From contig JBBQCZ010000001.1 in the NCBI GenBank assembly GCA_038319215.1, forward strand, positions 33,410 to 97,409: a stretch of DNA of 64,000 bases, read 5' to 3'. Made by a program: the position numbers and the translations under genes. The DNA is from Bact-19 sp038319215. Lineage in GTDB: Bacteria > Bacteroidota > Bacteroidia > Bacteroidales > ML635J-15. Under the pieces are notes generated by a model. The model was not told the origin of the DNA and made no database searches. It was given only the letters and a program-made list of their open reading frames with translations. Below, in pieces: positions 1 to 11,400 of this stretch (positions are counted from its first letter, which is position 1; every line of letters starts with the position of its first letter).

Positions 1-3000
1 TCCTGTTCCAGACCAAGTACCACCAGTCGAAGCAGCAACAAGATTTTGTGCAGGTTGTGTGTTGCAGAATGGTCCAGCAGGTGTTATAGTAGCATCATAA
101 AAATCATCTACTTGGATTACTCTATTTGATGTGCTGAGACATGTACCATTAGTTATTGTATAAGTTATTGTGTGATTTCCGCCACCAGCAACAGCAGGAT
201 TAAATGTCCCAGCCACAGGATCGGTAATGCCGTTTCCAGACCAAGTTCCGCCAATAGATGCTGCATTTAGATTTAATGCCGCAGCCGTTTCGCAGAATGG
301 CCCAACTGGTGAAATTGCTGTATTTGGGAAAACATCAACATGAATTGTTTCAGTATCCATCGCAGAACATGCTCCGTTTGATACGTTGTATGTAATAATG
401 TGATTTCCACCACCAGCAACACCAGGATGGAAAAGTCCTGTTACTGTATTTACGATTCCTGTTCCGCTCCAAGTACCTCCAGGGCTAACTGCCGTAAGAT
501 TCTGTATTGGTTGATTATTACAGAAAGGTCCAGCTGGCGAAATAGTTGCATTTACAGCAGCATCAACTTGAATTGTAAAACTATCTGTATTTGTGCAAGA
601 TCCCTGAGAAATTGTATATGTAATAATATAACTACCCACACCTGCAATAACTGGGTTAAATGTCCCTAATGCGGCATTTGTAATTCCTATTCCAGACCAA
701 GTTCCACCAGCAGTAGCAGCCACAAAATTAAACGCAGATGCTGATTGGCAAACAGGAGCAACATGAGTTATTGTTGCACTCAAACTGTCATCAACATGTA
801 TTAATTGAGTATCTGTATCGAAGCATGCGACGCTTCCCACATTGTATGTAATAAGATGATTTCCAGGTCCTGCAACACCAGGGTCAAAACTTCCAGTTGC
901 AGCATTTGTAATTCCAGTTCCCGACCATGTTCCACCAGGTGTTGCTGCGTTAAGAGTAATAATTCCAGCGTCAATGCAATATGGTCCAGTGCTGCTTATA
1001 GTTGCATCTACAACATTAAAATAAACAAAAATGGAAATACTTGCAATAGTTGTACAGAATCCGTTACTTATTGTGTAGGTTACAATATTTTCTCCGTCAA
1101 TAGCAACAGCTGGATTAAATGTTCCAAGTGCTGCGTTGGTTATCCCAGAACCGCTCCATGTTCCACCAGGAGTAACCGATGTTAAGTTTACCGCCGGATC
1201 TGCACTACAGAAAATTCCAGGATCATTTATTGTCCCATCAGGAGCAATATTTATCGTGATATTGATATTGTCTGAATCTGAACATAGACCATTTACAATA
1301 TTGTAAGTAATATTATGAATCCCGACACCTGCAACCGATGGGTCGAAAGTTCCAGTTGATGTATTAGTTATTCCTGTTCCACTCCAAGTTCCACTAGGAG
1401 AAACAGCTGTTAGATTGAGCGAAGGATCAAATTGACAGAATGGTCCAGCAGGAGTAATTGTTGCATCTACATCAGCATCAACATGAATAGTTTCAGTATC
1501 GGAGTTTGTACATGCTCCAAGTGAAACTGTGTAAGTAATAATATGGTCTCCACCATTAGCCACTCCAGGATTAAATGTTCCTAATAACGCATTTGTAATA
1601 CCTGTTCCGCTCCATGTTCCACCAGCAGTTACTGCTGTTAAATTTAATGCCGCAGCGTCTGCGCAAAATGGTCCAACTGCAAAAATTGTTGGATTTGGAC
1701 TTGCCGATACATTTATATTTTCGGTATCTGTAGATAAACAAGTACCATTAGAAACAGTATAGGTTATTGTATGAATTCCTGGTCCAGCAATAGTTGGATC
1801 AAAAGTCCCTAAACCTGCATTTGTAATTCCTGTTCCACTCCAAACTCCGCCTAGACTAACTGCCGTTAAGTTGAAAGCTGCATTAAATACACATACAGGA
1901 GCAACAGGGGTTATTGTAGCATTAACAGAAGCATCAACATGAATAACAGTTGTACTTATTGAAGTACAGGCACCATTAACAATTGTATAGGTAATTGTAT
2001 GATTTCCACTGCCAGCAACAGAAGGATTGAAAGTTCCCAACGCTGCATTTGTTATGCCAGTTCCAGACCAAGTACCTCCTCCTGATGCAGCTGTAAGATT
2101 AATTGTAGCAGCAGATTGGCAAAGAGGACCAACTGCATTTATAGTTGAATTTGGATAAATGTTTACAATAATATTTGCGATGTCATTATCTGAACAAGCG
2201 CCATTTACAATTGAATATGTAATTGCATGAATTCCCGGACCTGCAATTGCAGGATTAAATAATCCGGTTGCAGGATTTGTAATTCCAGTTCCGCTCCAAG
2301 TACCACCTGGATCTGCTGCAACGAGATTTGTAGCTGCTTGATTTTGACAAAATGGTCCAGCTAGGGTGATGGTTGCATCAACAGCATCATTAACTGTTAT
2401 TGGTTTTGTAACTACAGCTGTACATGCTACATTTATTATTGTATAGCTAATATTGTGAACGCCTGGTCCAGCAACTGCTGGATTAAATGTTCCAAGTGCA
2501 GCATTTGTTATTCCGGTTCCAGACCATGTTCCGCCAGGATTTACAGAAACAAGATTTACAGCTGCTCCGTTTTCACAAAATGGTCCTGCATCTACAAAGT
2601 CTGCATTTGGATTAAGATATACTAAAATTAATTCATTATCGGAATCACTACAATTGCCGTTGCTAATTGTATAGGTAATATTATGAACGCCTGGTCCAGC
2701 AACAGCTGGGTCAAAACTTCCAGTTGCAGGGTTGGTAATTCCTGTTCCTGCCCATGTTCCACCTAAATCTGCTGCAATTAGATTTACGGCAGGGTTAGTT
2801 TGACAGAATGGTCCGGCAGCACTAATTGTTGCATCAACACTACTATAGACTAAAACTGGTTTTGTGGTAACAGAAGTACATGCTCCATTTACAATTGTAT
2901 AAGTAATATTATGTGTTCCCGATCCCGCAGTAGCTGGATTAAAAGTTCCAGTTGCAGCATTTGTAATACCTGTTCCAGAGAAGGTTCCTCCTGAGGTTAC

Positions 3001-6000
3001 AGGCAAAATATTTACTGCTGCATCTGTCTCGCAGAAAGGACCAATAATAAACCAATCTGAATTTGGATAAAGATAAACGGTGAGCAATTCAGTATCTGTG
3101 TCTGAGCAAGCACCATTTGTAACTGTATAAGTTATTGTGTGTACGCCAGGATTCGCCACAGCTGGATCAAATGTGCCGTTAACAGCATTAGTAATACCTG
3201 TTCCACTCCAAATACCCCCAGCATCAACAGCTGTTAGATTTACTGCTGGATTGGTTTCGCAGAAAGGACCTGCAGCAGTAATTGTTGCATCAACAGAAAT
3301 ATCGACGTGTATTGTTTCGGTGTCGGAACTTGTGCAGCCTCCATTAATAATTTGATATGTAATTAAGAAATCACCAGCCCCAGCAACTACAGGGTTAAAA
3401 GTTCCAGTTGCCGCATTTGTTATTCCTGTTCCACTCCATGTTCCACCTCCGGTAACAGATGTTAAATTAACAGGCAAACCCGTTTCGCAAAATGGACCAG
3501 CAGGATTAATCGTTGAGTTCGGAAATGAACTTACAACAATATTTTCGGTATCAGTATCTAAACAACTACCGTTTGAAATAGTGTATGTAATTGTATGAAT
3601 TCCAACCCCGGCAGTAGCAGGATTAAAAGTTCCTAAAGCGGCATTTGTTATTCCTGTTCCACTCCATGTTCCTCCAGCATCAACGGCCGTAAGATTTACA
3701 GCGCCATTGGTAACACAGAACGGGCCTGATGCAGTAATTGTTGCATCAACAGCAGCATCTACATGAATATTTTCAGTATCTGAATTAGAACAACCACCAT
3801 TAATTATTTGGTATGTAATTAAGAAATCACCAACGCCAGCAACGCTAGGGTCAAAAGTTCCAAGAGCTGCATTTGTTATTCCTGTACCACTCCAAACTCC
3901 GCCAACAGTTGCTGCTGCGAGGTTTATAGGAGCTCCACTTTCACAAAATGGTCCTGCAGGTGTAATAGTCGCACTTGTAAATAAACTTACAACAATATTT
4001 TCAGTATCAGTGTCGGAACAAGTTCCATTAGTAACAGTATATGTAATTGTGTGAGTTCCAACTCCAGCAATCGCAGGATTGAATATTCCTATTATTGGAT
4101 CTGTAATTCCCGTACCAGACCACGTTCCTCCCGGTGTGACGGCAGACAGGATTACAGAAAGACCAGTTTGGCAATATGGACCAGCAGGAGTTATTGTTGC
4201 GTTCACAGAAGCATCCACATGTATTGTTTCGGTATCTGTACTTGTACAACCACCATTGATAATTTGGTAAGTTATGATGAAATTACCAGCACCAGAAATG
4301 ATTGGATTAAAAGTTCCAAGAGCAGCATTTGTTATTCCTGTTCCGCTCCAAGTTCCGCCACCAGTTACTGCGGTTAAATTAACAGCACTATTGCTTTCAC
4401 AAAATGGCCCAGCAGAATTTATATTTGCAGTGGTAAATAAACTTACAATAATGTTTTCAGTATCAGTGTCGGAACAAGTTCCATTAGTAACTGTGTATGT
4501 AATCGTATGTATTCCAACTCCAGCAATTGCAGGATTGAATATCCCAAATATTGGATCTGTAATTCCTGTTCCCGACCAAGTTCCTCCAGGAGTTGCAGCA
4601 GCAAGGATAACAGAAAGACCTGTTTCACAAAATGGTCCTGCAGCAGTAATTGTTGCATTTACATTTGCATCTACATGAATAGTTTCAGTGTCCGTACTTG
4701 TACAACCACCATTTATAATTTGGTAAGTTATAATATGATTTCCACTACCCGCAGTAGTTGGGTTAAATGTTCCAAGAACAGCATTTGTAATTCCTGTTCC
4801 GCTCCAAGTTCCTCCACCAGTTGCTGCGGTTAAATTAACAGCGCTATTGTTTGCACAAAATGGACCTGCAGGAGTTATTGTTGAGTTTGGATAAAAACTA
4901 ACAACAAAATTCTCAGTGTCTGTATCTGAACACATTCCATTAGTTACAGAATATGTAATTGTGTGAATTCCAACTCCAGCAATAGCAGGGTCGAAAGTTC
5001 CAGTAGCAGGGTTAGTAATTCCAGTACCCGACCAAATTCCACCTAGAGAAACAGATGTAAGTGTTACAGAAGCGCCGGTTACACAAAATGGTCCTGCTGC
5101 GGTAATTGTTGCATTTACATTTGCATCTACATGAATAGTTTCGGTGTCCGTACTTGTACAACCACCATTTATAATTTGGTAAGTAATAATATGATTTCCA
5201 CTACCCGCAGTCGTTGGGTTAAAAGTTCCAAGAACAGCATTTGTAATTCCTGTTCCGCTCCAAGTTCCTCCGGCAGTTGCTGCGGTTAAATTAACAGCGC
5301 TATTATTTGCACAAAATGGACCTGCAGGAGAAATCGTGGTGTTTGGATTAAAATCTACAACGAAATTCTCAGTGTCTGTATCGATACAACTACCAATGGA
5401 AACATCGTAAGTAATCGTATAAGTCCCGATTCCTGCAACTGCAGGGTCGAATGTTCCAGTAATCGGATCTGTAATTCCAATACCCGACCAAGTTCCGCCA
5501 GGTGTAACAGCTGTTAGAGTAACGGAAGGACCCGTTTCACAAAATGGTCCGCTAGCAGTTATTGTTGCATCTGCTATTGCGAAAACTAAAATTGAAATAT
5601 TGTCAGAATCGCTACAACCTCCGTTAACCAAAGTGTAAGTTATCGTGTGATTTCCAGCACCAGCAATTGCAGGGTCAAAAGTACCATTTGCAGCATCTGT
5701 AATTCCAGTTCCACTCCAAATTCCGCCAGGAGTTGTTGTGCTAAGATTTACAGGAGAGTTAAGTACACAAAATGGACCAGCAGGATCTATGCTAATTATT
5801 GGTAAAGTGTCAATAACAATTATTTCGGAGTGAGTTCCAACACAGCCATTAACTGTAACAGTATAGTCAACTGTGTGAGAACCTATTCCAGCTGTTGAAG
5901 GACTAAATAGACCTGTTGCTGGATTCATTATTCCTGTTCCACTCCAAGTTCCACCTGCAATAACAGGAACTAAAGTAAGATCTGCTGAAGTGAAACACAG

Positions 6001-6060
6001 AGGGCTCGGATTCGTAAATCCTGCATCTGGTGCTGGTGTAACCACATAATTGACAGTAAA
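1..6060 (-). repeat. Tandem coding repeat, period about 228 bp (76 residues), about 27 copies
   Basis: The motif encoding GPFC recurs (as its plus-strand complement) near 66, 294, 524, 978, 1207, 1436, 1665, 2120, 2348, 2577, 2804, 3033, 3262, 3489, 3717, 3946, 4172, 4400, 4628, 4857, 5085, 5313, 5540 and 5768, i.e. every 227-230 bases and always in frame. Each unit reads roughly ITPAGPFC-x4-VNLTA-x3-GGTWSGTGITNA-x2-GTFNPA-x-AG-x-HTITY-x-I-x-NG-x-C-x2-TDTE. Two cysteines per unit (PFC and NGxC) are almost always kept. It resembles the Ig-like repeats of Bacteroidota surface adhesins. The left end is cut by the window. Confidence 0.9.
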
Positions 6061-8493
6061 TGAATCGGGGCAATTGAAAATATTAATTACCGTAATAGTA
6101 TAGTTCCCAGAATTTGCGGGAGTAGCATTGTTAATTGTTGTGTTTTGATCGGTTGATGTAAATCCTGCAGGCCCAGTCCAAGAGTATGAAGGTCCTCCAC
6201 TTGAAAAAAGTTGAATTGTGCCGCCTTCGCATATTGGAGAATTTGACCAGCCGTTAGCTACGGGTGATGGGTTAACTTCAATAAACACAGAGTCTATTGC
6301 TCTGCAAGCATTTGTATCAGTAACAATTGTATAATACCAACCTTCATGAATTTCTGCAGAATTTGGTATAATAGGGAAGCTGTCAACGGAGTTCCAAGAA
6401 TTTGGTCCCCAGTAAAAATAGTCGGGGAAAGTATCAATAACAAAACTTATTGGATCTCCTTCGCAAAATGGAGTATTTGCATTTAAAACCAAATTTGGCA
6501 AAGGGTAAACGGCAACATAGGTTGAAGCAACAGCAGTACATCCGTTTGCGCCAGTAACAGTTACTCTATATGTTCCTCCATTGTTTAATTGAGCGTTGTT
6601 TATTGTGGGATTCTGTTGTAATGTTAAATAGGAACTTGGTCCTCTCCAACGATATGTTCCACCACCAGTCGAGAATAAATGAATTGGGTCTCCCACACAA
6701 TAAGGGCCATCATTTGAAGCTGTTGCAACAGGTGCCGGTTTTACTGTTACTGTTGTCGAAATCGTTTGACTGCTACATGGGTAGAAAATTGTGGCTGTAT
6801 ATGTAGTTGTAGCCGAAGGACTTACAATTATTTGAGAAGGACCAATAACACCATTGCTCCACTCTATTCTAACGGTATCAGGAAGTGGAACTAAATTCAG
6901 ACTTAATAACACAGATTCTCCTTGGCATTTCGGGCCATTATTTGTTAAGGTTGGAGTAAATATTATTTGATCAAGAATTGTGATTGTGTCAGAAGCTGTT
7001 TGTACACTACATGGACATCCATTAAAAACATTAATAATAACGGTTTCTGCTCCTTCTGTAATTCCGTCAGCAACAGCATTCAGGTTTACAGTTATTGATT
7101 CTTGACCTGCTGGTATTGTGTAGTTATTATTTATTGTTGTATAATCTGTTCCGTTTGTGGCAGTTCCTCCAACTGTGATTACAACTGGCATTGGATTAGT
7201 TAGATTTGAAGCATCTGAACGAGCAAAAACAATTTGATTTGTACAGCCTTCGTAAACGGTATTTTCAAGTCCCCATGTATCATAATTTTGCAACTCCACA
7301 CTTGCTCCAGAACTAAAACTACCAGCTTTAAGAAAAACGCCCGAATCGTATATTCCGTCACCAACATCCGCAACCGCTAGCTTCATGTGGTAAGTTTCGC
7401 ATTGGGTTACATTTAAAAAGGCTGTTAATGTTACTGTCATACCATCGAATTGAATATGCAGTCCACCATCATTGTTAATATAATATGCCGAATTTGTCGT
7501 CTGATTCACATTGTTAATGCTTACAGGAGAGCCTACCACAGGAATACGGGCGATATTAATATTTGAAAAAGCTTCGGGCCCTCCACTTACAAAAAATCCG
7601 AAGATATCATTAAAACCTTGTCCTACAAATTCCTCATATTCTTCTGAACCAAAAACATACTCAAAACTTACAACATTACTAGCTGGAATAAAATCAAATT
7701 CCAAAACGGCAGCATCATGTGTTTGCATACCAACGATTCCTGTTAAATCGGAATCCCCTGATTGGTGTAAGTTCGTTCCTTCAGATCCTGTGTCGTTGGG
7801 GCCTTCAACATTTGTTACTCTTCCGGTGCTCATTACTATACCATTAGCAAAACTTAAGCCTGGGATTCCATTGTCAAAATATCCGATACTTTGTAAACTA
7901 CCAGAATATGTTACATTTTGTGCCTCTACACAACCAGATATAAGAATATCTTGAACAAGTTGTTGTGGTGTATATGTGCTAATGTCGATTGTTGGCACTT
8001 TAATGTTGCCGTAACCAGCAAATTGATTTATTTTCAAATGTGCCAAAAAAGCAGATTCGATTGGAAGAACCCATAATTGTACTATAACTTTTTTATTTGA
8101 GATACTTTCATCAAAAAATTTAACTTGAAGTAAATCTGTATTAAAGTCTGAATAGTATATTTCTGTATAATGTCCATCCTCTTCTAAAAATAAGCTAATT
8201 CCACCACCAATTGTAATGCGAAAATCAAAATCAAGAATTACCCCGCCATTATTATTTGCATTAAATTCAAAAAAACAATTATTTGGGTTGTATAAACGTG
8301 TGTTGGAAGGCGTTGTGATTGCTTCACAATTTTCTGGCAAGATGTTTACTAAATAATAATCGTCATTGTTCGAGTATTCAAAAAAAGTAGGAGAGAGGCG
8401 ATTCTTACTTAAATTTATACTCTGAGCTATTCCTGAATAAGAAAAAACTAGAAAAAGTAATAACGGAATATTGTATCGTAGATGTTTTATCAT
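1..8493 (-). CDS. Giant choice-of-anchor L repeat protein, probable T9SS surface adhesin (3' end beyond window)
   Basis: Reading right to left, the frame opens with ATG at 8493 and is still open, in the same frame, at base 1, giving 2831 codons without a stop. Residues 1-24 form a signal peptide ending SYSGIAQ. Residues about 172-395 match the choice-of-anchor L domain (AAVLEFDF, YVFGSEEYEEF, FNDIFGFFVSGG, YDSGVFLKAG). Residues about 420-505 look like a Calx-beta domain (GTATNGTDYTTI, ITEGAETVIINV). Ig-like domains with GPYC/TPFCEGDPI motifs follow to about 815. From there to the edge run about 27 repeats of 76 residues. The ATG overlaps the stop of the upstream T9SS gene (ATGA), so the two are probably co-translated. 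Known: such proteins often end in a T9SS or gliding-motility-associated C-terminal domain; here that end lies outside the window, so the secretion route is inferred. Cell-surface adhesion is likely, the ligand unknown. Confidence 0.9.
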   Translation of the reverse strand, partial: MIKHLRYNIPLLLFLVFSYSGIAQSINLSKNRLSPTFFEYSNNDDYYLVNILPENCEAITTPSNTRLYNPNNCFFEFNANNNGGVILDFDFRITIGGGISLFLEEDGHYTEIYYSDFNTDLLQVKFFDESISNKKVIVQLWVLPIESAFLAHLKINQFAGYGNIKVPTIDISTYTPQQLVQDILISGCVEAQNVTYSGSLQSIGYFDNGIPGLSFANGIVMSTGRVTNVEGPNDTGSEGTNLHQSGDSDLTGIVGMQTHDAAVLEFDFIPASNVVSFEYVFGSEEYEEFVGQGFNDIFGFFVSGGPEAFSNINIARIPVVGSPVSINNVNQTTNSAYYINNDGGLHIQFDGMTVTLTAFLNVTQCETYHMKLAVADVGDGIYDSGVFLKAGSFSSGASVELQNYDTWGLENTVYEGCTNQIVFARSDASNLTNPMPVVITVGGTATNGTDYTTINNNYTIPAGQESITVNLNAVADGITEGAETVIINVFNGCPCSVQTASDTITILDQIIFTPTLTNNGPKCQGESVLLSLNLVPLPDTVRIEWSNGVIGPSQIIVSPSATTTYTATIFYPCSSQTISTTVTVKPAPVATASNDGPYCVGDPIHLFSTGGGTYRWRGPSSYLTLQQNPTINNAQLNNGGTYRVTVTGANGCTAVASTYVAVYPLPNLVLNANTPFCEGDPISFVIDTFPDYFYWGPNSWNSVDSFPIIPNSAEIHEGWYYTIVTDTNACRAIDSVFIEVNPSPVANGWSNSPICEGGTIQLFSSGGPSYSWTGPAGFTSTDQNTTINNATPANSGNYTITVINIFNCPDSFTVNYVVTPAPDAGFTNPSPLCFTSADLTLVPVIAGGTWSGTGIMNPATGLFSPSTAGIGSHTVDYTVTVNGCVGTHSEIIVIDTLPIISIDPAGPFCVLNSPVNLSTTTPGGIWSGTGITDAANGTFDPAIAGAGNHTITYTLVNGGCSDSDNISILVFAIADATITASGPFCETGPSVTLTAVTPGGTWSGIGITDPITGTFDPAVAGIGTYTITYDVSIGSCIDTDTENFVVDFNPNTTISPAGPFCANNSAVNLTAATAGGTWSGTGITNAVLGTFNPTTAGSGNHIITYQIINGGCTSTDTETIHVDANVNATITAAGPFCVTGASVTLTSVSLGGIWSGTGITNPATGTFDPAIAGVGIHTITYSVTNGMCSDTDTENFVVSFYPNSTITPAGPFCANNSAVNLTAATGGGTWSGTGITNAVLGTFNPTTAGSGNHIITYQIINGGCTSTDTETIHVDANVNATITAAGPFCETGLSVILAAATPGGTWSGTGITDPIFGIFNPAIAGVGIHTITYTVTNGTCSDTDTENIIVSLFTTANINSAGPFCESNSAVNLTAVTGGGTWSGTGITNAALGTFNPIISGAGNFIITYQIINGGCTSTDTETIHVDASVNATITPAGPYCQTGLSVILSAVTPGGTWSGTGITDPIIGIFNPAIAGVGTHTITYTVTNGTCSDTDTENIVVSLFTSATITPAGPFCESGAPINLAAATVGGVWSGTGITNAALGTFDPSVAGVGDFLITYQIINGGCSNSDTENIHVDAAVDATITASGPFCVTNGAVNLTAVDAGGTWSGTGITNAALGTFNPATAGVGIHTITYTISNGSCLDTDTENIVVSSFPNSTINPAGPFCETGLPVNLTSVTGGGTWSGTGITNAATGTFNPVVAGAGDFLITYQIINGGCTSSDTETIHVDISVDATITAAGPFCETNPAVNLTAVDAGGIWSGTGITNAVNGTFDPAVANPGVHTITYTVTNGACSDTDTELLTVYLYPNSDWFIIGPFCETDAAVNILPVTSGGTFSGTGITNAATGTFNPATAGSGTHNITYTIVNGACTSVTTKPVLVYSSVDATISAAGPFCQTNPAVNLIAADLGGTWAGTGITNPATGSFDPAVAGPGVHNITYTISNGNCSDSDNELILVYLNPNADFVDAGPFCENGAAVNLVSVNPGGTWSGTGITNAALGTFNPAVAGPGVHNISYTIINVACTAVVTKPITVNDAVDATITLAGPFCQNQAATNLVAADPGGTWSGTGITNPATGLFNPAIAGPGIHAITYSIVNGACSDNDIANIIVNIYPNSTINAVGPLCQSAATINLTAASGGGTWSGTGITNAALGTFNPSVAGSGNHTITYTIVNGACTSISTTVIHVDASVNATITPVAPVCVFNAAFNLTAVSLGGVWSGTGITNAGLGTFDPTIAGPGIHTITYTVSNGTCLSTDTENINVSASPNPTIFAVGPFCADAAALNLTAVTAGGTWSGTGITNALLGTFNPGVANGGDHIITYTVSLGACTNSDTETIHVDADVDATITPAGPFCQFDPSLNLTAVSPSGTWSGTGITNTSTGTFDPSVAGVGIHNITYNIVNGLCSDSDNINITINIAPDGTINDPGIFCSADPAVNLTSVTPGGTWSGSGITNAALGTFNPAVAIDGENIVTYTISNGFCTTIASISIFVYFNVVDATISSTGPYCIDAGIITLNAATPGGTWSGTGITNAATGSFDPGVAGPGNHLITYNVGSVACFDTDTQLIHVDDSLSATITHVAPVCQSASAFNFVAATAGGTWSGIGITNAALGTFNPVIAGVGSYIITYTISQGSCTNTDSFTIQVDAAVNATISPAGPFCNNQPIQNLTAVSPGGTWSGTGIVNTVTGLFHPGVAGGGNHIITYNVSNGACSAMDTETIHVDVFPNTAISPVGPFCETAAALNLNAASIGGTWSGNGITDPVAGTFNPAVAGGGNHTITYTITNGTCLSTSNRVIQVDDFYDATITPAGPFCNTQPAQNLVAASTGGTWSGTG
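3300..5390 (-). repeat. Higher-order repeat: five copies of a ~456-bp two-unit block
   Basis: Within the 228-bp array, one sub-type (NGGCTSTDTE-like, complement beginning tttcggtgtc or similar) recurs near 3315, 3772, 4228, 4685 and 5141, at a spacing of 456-457 bases. It alternates with a second sub-type. The blocks near 4640-4870 and 5096-5326 are almost identical at the DNA level, much closer than neighbouring single units. This indicates recent duplication of two-repeat (152-residue) blocks. Confidence 0.8.
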
Positions 8494-11400
8494 AGCTTTA
8501 TAAAATTCATTTTGAATGTTTCTTTTTCACTTTCAGCAATAACAAAATATAAACCTGCTGATAGGTCCGAAATTGAAATTTGACACTTTGAGTTCTTATC
8601 TTTTACCATTGTCTGGCTATATATACGTCCGTCAATGCCACATATTGTAATTTTATTGAATGTCAATTCTGCTGATTCCACAAAAATAATGTCATCTGCA
8701 GGATTTGGATAAACATTGACTTGTGCTGATGAAAGAACTTGGGCCATTGTTGTTAGAGCAATATATATAGAGTCTTCAATATTACAATATGATGATTCGG
8801 TATTAAGATAAACCCAACCCTCATTAAAAACGTCAAAGGATGAAGATCCAACTTCTCCATTCCAGAAATAGAATAGTGTTTGTGAGTATTCTGATGGCGT
8901 AAAAATTGCCGTTGTTGAGATTCCATACGGAAACTCTGTTGCATAAATAGTGTCATTTATTGCTTGTGGAAACACGTTTTGATGTGTTACGGTTATATAG
9001 TTTATTAGAGTTTCGTTATCCGCAATATTTGGTTCTCCTGCAAGTGTAACTATTGTTTTCACAATAAAGGTTCCATTACTACCAAAGAAAAGAGGGTCTG
9101 AAAAACTTCCAACAAGTGTTTGATCAATTTCGAGATTTGAATCTAAAGTTATACTTTTTGTAAATGCCATCATACCCACAGGATATTCCAAAATAATAGA
9201 AATTTCTGTTCCAGCAATAATACTGGCTTCCCCATTATTTAAAATTGAATATGGAACAAATACTGGTGTGGCACCATCTTCGCATATAATAATATCGTCT
9301 ATGCTGTTATTAACAATATTTTGAACAGCAAAAAAGTCAATAATAAAAGTTTGAGTTGTTCCCTCAACTAGCATTGCATCTAGTCCAGTAAATGCGCTAC
9401 TTTCAAATCTAATAATCAGATTGCTTATGTCGGTTACGTGTTCAATTGCAGCTCCAGTAAGTGTAATTACGGCTGTATTCGCACCTGTAACATTAACTTC
9501 CACTAATAAACCGGCAGGAAGATTTTCCACATTAAAATCACTTCCTTCGGATAGTAAGCCTGTTGTAGCAAATGTTTCATTATATAATTCTAGATTTATA
9601 CCGTTTGAAATACTTCCATCGTTTAACAGGCTTTCGGTGAATATATTACTAGTTGTTGCTAAAGCCATTGTTTGAACAAATGATAAATTGAAATATTGAA
9701 GTTTTCCAACAAATAAATTATTATCATCAACTAGCCTCAATTTCCAAATGCCATTTAAATCTGCCCCTGTGTTAAAACTGTTTATATTTTCGATTGCAGA
9801 ATAATTTCCATTAAAAGGTGCTGTTCCCGAAATAATACTTCCATCAATAGGATGAAGAGAAAGAATAGTCTTAAATGAACAAGACCCACCAACATCGCCA
9901 AAGTTATCATCAATTCCTCCGATATCCTCAATTAGTGTAACAACAACTCCATCTGGAGACTCTAAATACATATCGATATCTCCATCATAGGGGTGTTCAA
10001 TTACAAAAGAAACAGATTCAAGATTATAATGAGTATACGGGTCGGTTGGTGTTAAACCAGAAACTTCGAAATTAACTATTGTAAAAGAATTATCGGGTAT
10101 ATCTAGATTTAATCCACACATGTCTAAACCTAATGGAGCCGCTAGGGTTGTAAAGCTAACAGGACCTGTTGCATTACTAAGTCCAGAAACATCACAATCT
10201 GAATAAATATAAACATCGTATGAAGTAGATGAAGCAAGGAAATCTAATAAATAGTTAAGAGAGGTTATTGCATTTACAAATGTTCCTGTTCCAGGTGTAA
10301 ATCCAGATATTCCATACTCAATATTCCACATTGTTTCTGTATTGCCTGCTTGCCAAACAATATTGCATGAGTTGTATGACAATTGTGAGTAGCTAGGATT
10401 AACTGGAGGATAACACCCAGGTTCGCTGCAGCTAGCGTTAAAAGAATATAAAATTGTTTGATCGGGAAGTGAGCCAAGAGACTCAAATTCACGAGAACAA
10501 ATAAACACATCATAAGGTGAATACACAGAAAAAGCACATTCATTTGCGAAGCTTCCCTGATTAAGCACTATTTCAATATCTGCTCCTGTGCAGATGAACA
10601 CTTCGTATTCTGAAGAATATCCAGATGGGATGCTTAGAGTATTTGTTAAATCTCCATTTTGAATGATTGCTAAACTTACATTACCCCAGCCATCTCCCCA
10701 ATAATCAGAAAGAGTAAAAGTATAGAAGCAACCATTTGCGCATGGGTAAGTAGTTCTAGTAACAGGTGTACTCCATTCCGAAAATCCATTAATTGCTCCA
10801 CAATAGGCTCTTATATAAAAGTCGTAAGACGTATTTTCGGATAAGCCAGTAATTGTTTGATCTGTTGTACTTATCGATGAAATAGTTGTTCCACTTCCCT
10901 GAACAAAGCCAGAGATTCCATATTCAATTTCGTAGAAAACAGCGCTTGTACTATTCCAAGTAAGGCTAACGGTATTTTCTGTATTGGCTGTAATAGATAG
11001 GTTGGTAACAGCAAGACAAGATGGCGGTGTGGTAAAACTCAATTTAGAACTAACAACACTTTCGCTACCACCACAGTTTGATTTAACATAAACATCGTAA
11101 TTTGTCTCCGAGTTGAGACCTGTTATTGTGTATGGATTTAGTCCTGTATTTACAATATTACCAAATCCTTGAGTAAATCCAGCTGTGCCGTATTCAACAA
11201 TCCAAGCGGTCTCTCCATTAACGGCGGTCCAACTTAAGATGGCAGATGTGGCGGTAATATTGGCAATATTTAAATCTATTGGCTCATAACAATTTGCGGC
11301 ATTTCTTATTTTTAAATCATCAACAAAAAGAGAATTTTGAAAGTTAGATTTATACTGGATTGCAATATACTTTGTATTAGAAGGAACATTGGAACTGAAG

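Noticed and set aside
400..4833. Several plus-strand frames of 60-135 codons (for example 400-669, 805-1185, 3137-3355, 4051-4377, 4274-4678, 4507-4833)
   Set aside because: They have Ser/Asn/Cys- or Val/Pro-rich composition and recur with the 228-bp period; they are antisense shadows of the giant minus-strand repeat gene.
1..6060. Regular ~228-bp periodicity that could look like a CRISPR or satellite array
   Set aside because: The period is a multiple of three, all units translate in one open frame with conserved GTWSGTG motifs, and there are no short identical repeats with unique spacers.
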